Assembly (NCBI RefSeq): GCF_001642475.1 | Contig: NW_019173932.1 | Coordinates: forward strand, 372,001-436,000 | DNA length: 64,000 bases | Reading direction: 5' to 3' | Source of the DNA: Fonsecaea monophora | Taxonomy: Eukaryota; Ascomycota; Eurotiomycetes; Chaetothyriales; Herpotrichiellaceae | Shown here: positions 56,149 to 64,000 of the stretch, piece after piece | Layout: each line of letters opens with the position of its first letter | Numbering within the stretch: position 1 is the stretch's first letter | Position numbers and translations under genes: made by a program | The notes under the pieces: model-generated | Told to the model about the DNA's origin: nothing | The model's database searches: none | What the model saw: the letters and a program-made list of their open reading frames with translations, nothing else

Positions 56149-59100
56149 CTATACACAGGCCGGACACACTAATTGAGGAACACCATCTTCCATCCGTGGT
56201 TGTCCCAAGCATTTCTGGTGGTACAGATGGCGGCATGAAAACGCCACAATCGGTCCGAGCTCCTCAGCCGGATCAGTGCCTGCACCGCCACCCTCAGATT
56301 CCAAGGGCTCCTGCGAGCTAACACCGACAGTGGCTTTCCCCTTCCCTCGATTCTCATCGTCCTCGACTACAGATTCATTGTCCTGGGTGCGGCGTCGGCG
56401 GAGGAGCCTGCCTTCTTCTCTTTTCTGCCATTGCTCCCAAACTCTTTCGCCGACACCGGGACCCCAGATGCGTCGTCGACACACTTCGCATACCTGCCCT
56501 CGAGGCCTCCAACCGCGTTGTCGAAGACCAGCGACTTCGTCCAAGCGTACAAACACATCCTTGTCGAGCATCGAGTTCGAGAGACCCAGAAGTGATTCCT
56601 CATAGGCATAGGCGGAAAAGATGGAGCTGATGACATTCCGCAGTTCTGACAAAGACGGGCTCGCTTCGGCAGCATGAGAGAGGAATGCACGTAGAATGCG
56701 TAGGAACATCATATCTCGGCCGGAAGCACCGTCTCGCATCGACGTAGTACTGGTCAGGAGTGCAGTGAAGACCTGCTGAATAGTTGTGCGTAGGGCTTGC
56801 GTGATTTCGAGACCTGTTGGGTCTTCGTGTGTCGGTTCATTCACCGGAGCATGGATAGAGACATCGCGGGCGATCGACACCACACTCAGAATTAGTTCAA
56901 GCCAGAGGTTTTCTTGAAAAGATAGCGCACGGTTTGCACTGGCAGATCTTCTCGGTGATTTGGCAACCGCCAGTGACTTGGGCGCATTCTTCATCTGTCC
57001 CTGACACAACCAGATGCCCACGCGGGTGTACTTTTCTAGCGACTCGAGAACATTCGTGGCCGGGTGGATGACGGATGAATCGTCTTCCTGGTCAACCAGA
57101 TCTGACTTTAAGCTCTTCAGGGTCGAGCCCAAGAGAGCCAAGTGTCGTGTCAAACGATCCATCGCATCCTTCACCTGGCCCTGGCGAACCTGCAGGATCA
57201 CCACAGCGTCGATGATGCCATTGTCCTCGATCGTTGGAAGGACCTCCGCGAGTCGGATATCTCCTTCCTTTATATTCTCCACATAATCTCTCACGTGTGA
57301 AGGGTCGAATTGACATAGGAGGCGAACATAGAGTTCCATGATCTCATGGTCATAGTTCCGACGCGAGCTCAGGTGTTCTTCGGGTTCCAGAAGCGTTCTC
57401 AGGTACTCAAACTGTTCAGAGAGATCATCGGCCATTGTTTGCAGGAAAACGTGGTGCAGGTCCGGCGCCACCTCATCGATGGTAGAGGCACACCTTTGGA
57501 CATCGATGTTGATCAGGTCAAGCGCGTGTTTCTGAATGACATCTCTGACCTCTCGACGCTGGCGTTGTGTTAGGGGTGATTCTAAGCGGAGACATTCGAC
57601 AATCGAGGCAAACACGCCCACTCGGTCTTGACTGTCCACGAAGAAAGTCGAAATCATATCAGCGTACTGACGTTCTTGCTTGAAGACAGACTTAAGCACG
57701 CGGTAGAATCTGGCTTCTCGGAGTAATGGAACAAAGTCGAGGACGTTGGGTGGCTGGTACACGGAAAGGAGGTATTCGATGCTCAACTCGGCATCTTCTT
57801 GCATGTCATCTTCCGGGTATTGACACAACCGAATAAAAATCTCTTGCAAGACTGTGCCCGAGAGCACCAAGTATTGAGGATATTTGGCCAGGTTGCGCGC
57901 GATGAACATGTCCAGATAAATCGTGTCATCAGAGTCGAAACCCGATGACATTACCTCCAGCAATATGCGAACGACGTATTGGCGGGTATAGGTACGAGTT
58001 GCTGCTGCCTGTTTTAGACTGAGACTATTGAGCACGTCGTCGTCACCCAAGTTGAGATAGCTGTCTTCAAACGCCTCATTCAAAGCGGCAATGAAACTTG
58101 CGGTGTCGAAATGGAGCACCCGAGACAGGTTCTCAAAAGAGACTGTGGGGTTCAAGAAGGAATTGCTCCTCCTTTGAGCCACGCCATTTGCCCCTGAACC
58201 CCCGGAAAAGAAGTAGTCGTAGACCTGACCTTTGGCAAGCACGGAGGCTTCTTCGCCTAGCATATTCCCGGTGGGATACACGCGACCTGTGAGGATGAAG
58301 GACATGTAGGGGAAGATTTTCTGGGCAATATTGTACCTATCGACCATGTTGACAACTTGCTGGCGTTGGCGCGGAGGGTCCTCATTGTTTGTCAGCTCGA
58401 GTAGCAGCATCAAGGGTGTCGTAAAGTCCTGGAGGGCCATTGTCCAGACGTAGATGTAGGCGTCATATAGGGCATATTGCTTGCATAGGGTTGTCACTTG
58501 ATCAATATCCATTGTCGAAGTGTCCAGCATGCAGATGATCTCCTCCAGCACCGATGGAGTATGTGTTTGTACAAAGTGGTTGATCAGAGTCTTCAGAGCA
58601 GGAGGAGGCACAGAGGAGATGGTTTGATCGAGGATGTATGGTTCAAGGACATCCACAAACAGATGTCCCTGCTCGTGCTCCTCATACCAAGAAAACACTT
58701 CTTCGAAAAGGAAGTCCTCGTCTTCCATGACAAGACATGCCTTGATACAAGCGTCTGCAAGCTCGGCCATCTGTGGCTTTTCGATCTGATCACTCCCAGC
58801 TTGTTGGTTCTTACCAAAGGCGTACTTCAAGGAGGCGCTCATCATCTCGACAAGCTTCTCCTTAACGACTCCTGCTCGAACATTGTCTTCCTCGGGCAGG
58901 CCGATGGTGGCCCTTTCCCCTTCGCCTTGGTAATATTTGGTAGCAAGCCGGATGGCACCGATGAAATCACCGACATTTATCATGGCTAACAATCGATCAG
59001 CCCAATTGGTAAGGACGCCAGTCCAAACATCATTGAAGCCAAGCAAGAACAGCCTGCCTTTATACGCTCGGAAGCTCATGTGAAACGCATCTGCAACCAC

Positions 59101-60825
59101 ACCGTGCATGGATGTATCTTCTTCATCAAGCTGTTCAATGATGGCTCGTAGCTGCTGCGAGTAGAGATCTGCATGATAGATGTTCTTCTTCAATAGGTCA
59201 AAGGCTTCTGTTACGTGCATGGTAAGATCCTCGATGATGAGGAGCTGCTGCGTTATGGTCAAGACAGCCAGCACCGACCTATTTAACCACTGAACAGCCA
59301 CAATTGCTTCGTCCGCTTGGTAGCGGCTTCGAGCTAAGAATTGCAGGTCGGGAGGTTTGTTCTTTTCGGTATCGTCATCTCCCTGAGTCCCATGAACTTC
59401 CAGGACCGTGAGGATGTTAGACCAGGCATAAACAAGTTTGGTCTTTGAAGTTTCAGAGTCTTGGGACTTGAGCTTGATGGCTGGAAACCATGCCAATGCC
59501 GCGGTCATGGCACTGTGCGCTGCGACCTCTTTGGGCCGAGCAGCTTTATGTTGGGTCTGTGCAACGGGTGTAGTTGAGACAATGACAAGCAAATATGGTG
59601 TCAGCATTGCCACGAGACCCAGACTATCGGTCCTTTGCTCTATATTCCCCAATGGCAATGGTGAAAATGCCAGCACAGAGCTTTTCTTCAAGGGCTTCGA
59701 TGATCGTGAGACAAGCTCGGGGTACCGCCCAAGGATTCGAGTAGTGCGGACAACGCGGCCAACTGCTCCCATTCCACGTGTTGCTAGGTGGGAGAATGCC
59801 ATACCTTTATCATCGGCGGAGACGAGCGCAGTATGCCGGTAGCCCAGAAACCCGATGTGCAGCACGGCGCTGTCTGATATATGACCGTCACCCTTTCGAG
59901 CTTGAGGCTGAGAGGCTTCAATTGGCTGGATATGTAAAAAGGGTCTAGAAGGTCTGGCAAGTTCCCAGGTAAAGATGTGGCCTGTTTCGTGTCCAACGGC
60001 GATAGTAGTATGGTCAGCAGATATTGCAAGCGCCGTTACAGCGCCACTCTCAGCGGCTTTCGTCCCGCTTCCGATGATTGCTTTGTGGTTTTGATGGTGA
60101 TCAAAGACGAGAACAATCCCCTTGGATGTCCCCAGCACCAACTGATCTGCCACCGCCAGACAGATTGGGCTTCCAAAATTTCTCTTCCCAATCTCCGAGA
60201 ATGCTTGCCCGGTGATCTTTCTGAACTTGCTCCATCTGATCACGTCCCACGGATTTATGGTATCGTCCGGCTCGGAAGGAGTGTGCAGTCCATGACTGGC
60301 AGCAGAGGCGTGACGGGAATGGGCGTTGAGGAGTGCGGGTGAGCTCGAGCGCAGAGGTGAGAGTTGCGAGCTTGAAAGCCGAGACTGAAATCGAATGTCA
60401 AAAGGACGGTGGATAGTCGAGGGGCTGCCTCTGCGGCCGGGACTGCGGACTGAGCCCGCATCACTTCGAGGGGAGGAAAGCACCGAGTCTTGTACAGAAG
60501 GTGTATCGTCGGGAATCGAAGTCGAGTCGTCAATGCTCAGGAGATTCGTCGCCTCATCGAAGGGAGGGATATTGTCCGTCCCATTTGTTCCCGGCCCATT
60601 TGACGCACCCTCTCCGTCGATTTGACCACTTTCACCATTTTCATCCTCCAGCACTGCATCAAGTGTCTCAGTCGCGCCCTCCGCCGGCTCGTGTGGTTCG
60701 GCCGGGACTATGTCTGGCACATCATGGTCGTCTTGCGCTCCTGACTCTTGACCATTCTCATCCTCAGGCACCCCATGATCCTCGTCGCGCAGGAAGCTCT
60801 CGCCCTCATTCAGGGTCGAGTTCAT
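56149..60825 (-). CDS. VPS8: Vps8, CORVET complex subunit
   Basis: A single exon of 1558 aa, the normal length for fungal Vps8. An acidic disordered N-terminus (about 190 residues) is followed by a WD40-type beta-propeller (about 200-480) with LVLGTSKGIVLVFDHHQNHK and the IAVGHETGHIFTWELARPSR repeat. A long alpha-solenoid of clathrin-heavy-chain-like repeats follows. The C-terminal RING-H2 finger has ligands in CEVC, SCRHLYHQKC and a final CPAC, with a charged insertion between the first pairs. Vps8 binds the Rab5 protein Vps21 and drives early-endosome fusion as part of CORVET. It is complete and intron-free, and divergent from PEX13. Confidence 0.95.
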   Translation of the reverse strand: MNSTLNEGESFLRDEDHGVPEDENGQESGAQDDHDVPDIVPAEPHEPAEGATETLDAVLEDENGESGQIDGEGASNGPGTNGTDNIPPFDEATNLLSIDDSTSIPDDTPSVQDSVLSSPRSDAGSVRSPGRRGSPSTIHRPFDIRFQSRLSSSQLSPLRSSSPALLNAHSRHASAASHGLHTPSEPDDTINPWDVIRWSKFRKITGQAFSEIGKRNFGSPICLAVADQLVLGTSKGIVLVFDHHQNHKAIIGSGTKAAESGAVTALAISADHTTIAVGHETGHIFTWELARPSRPFLHIQPIEASQPQARKGDGHISDSAVLHIGFLGYRHTALVSADDKGMAFSHLATRGMGAVGRVVRTTRILGRYPELVSRSSKPLKKSSVLAFSPLPLGNIEQRTDSLGLVAMLTPYLLVIVSTTPVAQTQHKAARPKEVAAHSAMTAALAWFPAIKLKSQDSETSKTKLVYAWSNILTVLEVHGTQGDDDTEKNKPPDLQFLARSRYQADEAIVAVQWLNRSVLAVLTITQQLLIIEDLTMHVTEAFDLLKKNIYHADLYSQQLRAIIEQLDEEDTSMHGVVADAFHMSFRAYKGRLFLLGFNDVWTGVLTNWADRLLAMINVGDFIGAIRLATKYYQGEGERATIGLPEEDNVRAGVVKEKLVEMMSASLKYAFGKNQQAGSDQIEKPQMAELADACIKACLVMEDEDFLFEEVFSWYEEHEQGHLFVDVLEPYILDQTISSVPPPALKTLINHFVQTHTPSVLEEIICMLDTSTMDIDQVTTLCKQYALYDAYIYVWTMALQDFTTPLMLLLELTNNEDPPRQRQQVVNMVDRYNIAQKIFPYMSFILTGRVYPTGNMLGEEASVLAKGQVYDYFFSGGSGANGVAQRRSNSFLNPTVSFENLSRVLHFDTASFIAALNEAFEDSYLNLGDDDVLNSLSLKQAAATRTYTRQYVVRILLEVMSSGFDSDDTIYLDMFIARNLAKYPQYLVLSGTVLQEIFIRLCQYPEDDMQEDAELSIEYLLSVYQPPNVLDFVPLLREARFYRVLKSVFKQERQYADMISTFFVDSQDRVGVFASIVECLRLESPLTQRQRREVRDVIQKHALDLINIDVQRCASTIDEVAPDLHHVFLQTMADDLSEQFEYLRTLLEPEEHLSSRRNYDHEIMELYVRLLCQFDPSHVRDYVENIKEGDIRLAEVLPTIEDNGIIDAVVILQVRQGQVKDAMDRLTRHLALLGSTLKSLKSDLVDQEDDSSVIHPATNVLESLEKYTRVGIWLCQGQMKNAPKSLAVAKSPRRSASANRALSFQENLWLELILSVVSIARDVSIHAPVNEPTHEDPTGLEITQALRTTIQQVFTALLTSTTSMRDGASGRDMMFLRILRAFLSHAAEASPSLSELRNVISSIFSAYAYEESLLGLSNSMLDKDVFVRLDEVAGLRQRGWRPRGQVCEVCRRRIWGPGVGERVWEQWQKREEGRLLRRRRTQDNESVVEDDENRGKGKATVGVSSQEPLESEGGGAGTDPAEELGPIVAFSCRHLYHQKCLGQPRMEDGVPQLVCPACV

Positions 60826-61777
60826 CGGCGTATCGTTGACACAATCATAGCTTCGTGGGCATCGTCACCACTGGACCGAGTCTCCTCCAATCTTTTTTTC
60901 CCACTGTCGAAGCACAGGATATTCGGCAGGCAGAAACGAAGCGACGGTTGCGACTCTCAATGGTGATGGAATAGTCGGATCAAAGGTATTCTCTACAGGA
61001 GAGAAGGGAGATTAGGAAAGTAGCTACAGCGGACCATAAAGCAGACGAAAGCAGACGAGGAGCAAAAGGATCGAAACACTGCCGACGAGACGAGTGCTAT
61101 ACCGTGGACGAGTTGGATGGATTACAGCAACCACAATGTGTTACGACGCTTGGAGACACGCCCATGTGGATGGGGAATAATTCGCGTTTTCGGGTCAAAT
61201 GCTGCGCCGTATGTGTTTATTACGGAGAATCATAGAGCGGGTAAAGTGCGCCGAAGCCTTGGGCTGCCAGGCTGCATCCACAAGTCATTGCCGCAGGATG
61301 CACTTGTATAGGTATCTGCACTCGTACTTGTAGTGATCTACCAGTACTCGGTATACCTACATAGCTCTCCGTGTTGGTCCAGGCGGCATACCCTTTTATC
61401 AGCAGCATATCCGATTCCTGCCGACAAATAAGCGAAGGAGGGTGGTGGTCGCCATGGACTCGGCGAAAAGGCCCTTCACAACGAGGAATTTTCACCAACC
61501 CGCAGCCTAGCGTTCGCCGACTCCGCAAACTTCCTCGGCATCTTTCTGTGAATTTCCAGCCTCTCCAGCGGCGGCGAATTTCATATGTCAGCCCCAGAAA
61601 ATCCCACCCGCTACCACGACCTCCATCATCCATCATCTCGTCACCCTCGGCCGTAACCACCACATCTCTACCTCGCCTCATCCCCCGTCGACAAACCCTT
61701 TTCTACCATCCTATCCTCACACCACGACCACCACCGACATAAGAAAGACCTGCAAGAAATGACGAGATAACAGAAGA
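60826..61777. promoter_or_regulatory. Divergent promoter region, VPS8 (-) and PEX13 (+)
   Basis: 950 bases between two housekeeping genes. A TACGAG/GTACTC-type motif occurs near 61320-61352. C/T-rich sequence precedes the PEX13 start, as is common in fungal promoters. Confidence 0.45.
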
Positions 61778-63336
61778 ATGACGACAGTTTCGCCGCCCAA
61801 ACCCTGGGAGCGTGCTGGATCAACCGGTAAATAGTTTTCCAAGTGTTTTCAAGAGAGCCTCTATCCTGACGAAGCCTTTGCAGCTCCCTCTGGAACAAGT
61901 ACACCTGTAACCTCTACCGCTATGACCGCGGCTTTACCAATGGACTCGTCCGCCACAGATTCCGGCGCCCCAGCGCTGCCCGACCGACCCTCGACGTTAA
62001 ACAACGTTGTCAATCAGAATGCATCCAACTTTACAAACCAGAACCGCTTTGGAATGAATAACACACCTTATTCGGGACCCTATTCGTCATATTCGTCCCC
62101 TTACTCGAGGTTTGGTGGTGGCATGTATGGTGGAGGCATGTACGGAGGCGGCTATGGGTACGGCAGTAGCATGTACGGCAGCGGCATGTATGGAGGATAT
62201 GGAAACTACCCAGGGATGCCAGGCGACCCCAATAACCAAAGTCTGACCCAGACGTGGAACAACAGCACAGCCGCGACTTTTCAAATCATGGAAAGTATTG
62301 TCGGCGCGTTTGGTGGATTTGCGCAAATGCTGGAGAGCTCATATATGACGACGCGTTCTTCATTTTTCGGTAAGTTCTTTACCCGCCACAACATGCTCAA
62401 GACTGACAGCTCTGGACAGCAATGGTCTCTATGGCCGAACAATTGGGAAATTTACGTCAAACCCTTGGGTCAGTTCTCGGGATCTTCACGCTCATGCGAT
62501 GGATTCGGACCCTGGTAGCAAAACTTACTGGTCGGCCACCACCTGCCGATGCGACAGCCCTCACACCTGCGGCCTTCTCATCCTTTCTCAATGGTGGTCA
62601 CAGTTCTACCCCTGCAACACTACCTGACGGTTCACCTGCACCGGCCCGCCCGTCAAGGAAACCGTTTATCATGTTCGCCATTGCGGTCTTCGGCCTGCCC
62701 TACCTCATGAGCAAGTTGATCCGCGCCATGGCCCGCTCTCAGGAAGAGGAAATGCGTCGGCACCAGGAAACGGCGATGCCATACACCGTGGGTGCGAATG
62801 GAGAACAAATCCCCATCGACCCCAAGAAACTCGATTTCTGCAGAGTGTTGTATGACTACACCCCCACTCCACAGTCTGGTGGAATGGACCTCGAAGCAAA
62901 GAAAGGCGACTTTGTTGCAGTGCTCTCCAAGACGGATCCCATGGGCAACGCGAGCGAGTGGTGGAGGTGTCGCGCGCGAGACGGCAAGATGGGATATCTC
63001 CCGTCTCCCTACCTCGAACCGATTCAAAGACCCATGCCAAAAGCCACGCCACAAATCACAGAAGGAAAGGCCACTCCGCCGATGATGGAATCGGACGAGA
63101 TGATGGCTTCACACAAACCCAAACTTCTCCGGAACACAGGTGAAGTAGAGCCTGAGTCTCAGGCAGTGATGGACGCGCTAGGCGAGCGAGACAAGGAGTA
63201 TAAGACGCGGTACAACACTCTATATGCGCCAGCGACGATGAAGAAGCCGACTGTCGATATCAAAGGGCCACACATGGACAGCAAACCCGGCGATATCACC
63301 CCAGAAAGTTTCCAGAAGAGCGCCTTTTATTCTTAA
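61778..63336 (+). CDS. PEX13: Pex13, peroxisomal docking complex protein
   Basis: Three exons, 61778-61826, 61884-62369 and 62420-63336, giving 483 aa. The short first exon gives MTTVSPPKPWERAGST, the characteristic Pex13 N-terminus. Next come a Gly/Tyr/Met-rich repeat (YGGGMYGGGYGYGSSMYG) and the conserved block FQIMESIVGAFGGFAQMLES, completed by SSFFAMVSMAEQLGNLR across intron 2. The hydrophobic segment PFIMFAIAVFGLPYLMSKLI crosses the peroxisomal membrane. The cytosolic SH3 domain runs from FCRVLYDYTPTP through EWWRCRARDGKMGYLPSPYL. Pex13 with Pex14 docks the PTS1 receptor Pex5, and its YG-rich part forms the import phase. All elements are intact. Confidence 0.96.
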
Positions 63337-64000
63337 TGTAAGCCATTATATTGGAGCGGGGGACACCAAAAAAGGAGGGGAGCGGACGGAGGGGGCGGGC
63401 GAAACAGGTGTTTTGTTTCGAGGGAGCCAACACAAAAACCGATATCCTTGGGAAGTTGCTCAGCAGGGAATTATTCATATAATTGGAAGAAAGGGACATG
63501 ATTGTCCTTGTTCGGGTTATGCTTGCTCTGTTCTCCGTCCCCTTGTTCCGCACGCGATGTACCTCGTACTCTTGTACAGTTTTTTCAATCTTTGTCAGGT
63601 TTTCCCATATTCCCATTAAGCCCTGGTGCTATTAGGTGAGATGGCCTGTTTTGTCTACACGTCTTGTCTGTAAGTAGAGAGAGGGAGGGAGGGAGGGAGT
63701 GAGGGGAAGATGCATGGATCTGGCAGTTATGTGTCTATGTATGTATGTTTGTATGTTTGTAGCTAGGTATGTAGCTAACTGGCTAATGACTTGATACCAG
63801 ACCATACTAGATAGAGCAGACGGGACACAAAACAGCACACCTAGGTATCAAGGTATCTAGATATCTAGACATCCAAGAAGAAAAAAAGTATCAAATCAAT
63901 CACACTACACTATCAACGCACGCGCGCGCGGAAACAGGCTTGCTTAGGTAGGTAGGTAGGTATGTAAACTTGGTCAACTCAGTCAAGTAATATAATAGAA
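63337..64000. repeat. PEX13 3' flank with microsatellites
   Basis: No gene seen. It contains (GGGA)n at about 63681-63698, (TATG/TTTG)n at about 63731-63762, a short GC alternation (CGCGCGCG) near 63922 and (GTAG)n at about 63946-63962. Confidence 0.6.

Noticed and set aside
55427..56236. 269-codon minus-strand frame between the glucanase and VPS8
   Set aside because: It overlaps the VPS8 coding end in another frame, has no family signature and is rich in Ser/Pro/Leu typical of chance frames.

Overview
The window looks like nuclear DNA of a filamentous ascomycete (Pezizomycotina). Most genes carry short introns of about 45-80 nt with GTRAGT-type donors, CTAAC/CTGAC branch sites and CAG/TAG acceptors. 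Fungus-specific families are present: Zn2Cys6 regulators, a DUF7729-like wall protein, and fungal forms of Afi1 and Pex13. The enzyme repertoire would suit a Eurotiomycetes or black-yeast (Chaetothyriales) genome, but that placement is an inference. I built the gene models by eye; every splice junction given keeps the reading frame and restores a recognisable family motif.

Left part, 0.3-19.3 kb. This is a compact candidate catabolic cluster. In order it holds a two-domain 2-hydroxychromene-2-carboxylate isomerase/DsbA-like protein (-), a lactonase-type metallo-beta-lactamase (-), a Zn2Cys6 regulator (+), a SnoaL-like protein (-), a pisatin-demethylase-like P450 (+), an MFS transporter (-), tRNA-Cys (-), a salicylate-hydroxylase-type flavin monooxygenase (-), an aldehyde dehydrogenase (+) and an aryl-alcohol-type Zn alcohol dehydrogenase (+). 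Read together they suggest uptake and stepwise oxidation of an aromatic or benzopyran/lactone substrate: alcohol to aldehyde to acid (ADH, ALDH), then oxidative decarboxylation to a catechol (FMO). The isomerase and lactonase would act on ring-opened or lactone intermediates. No ring-cleavage dioxygenase is in the window.

Middle, 19.8-44 kb. These are mostly housekeeping or cell-surface genes: VPS52 (GARP), a divergent protein kinase, a 5.3-kb gene-poor stretch, an amino acid permease, a DUF7729/GPI-type secreted protein, an Afi1-type DENN/polarity protein, an EF-hand protein, a tetraspanning membrane protein and a Ser/Thr-rich single-pass membrane protein.

44.9-52.2 kb. A second small locus has two related SnoaL-like proteins bracketing a Zn2Cys6 regulator and a sugar-transporter-type MFS permease.

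Right end, 53-63.3 kb. A secreted GH16 glucanase, VPS8 (CORVET) and PEX13 (peroxisomal import), the last two divergently transcribed. Two introns in the window appear to use GC-AG rather than GT-AG borders. Intergenic regions hold several microsatellites and one 9-bp tandem repeat.
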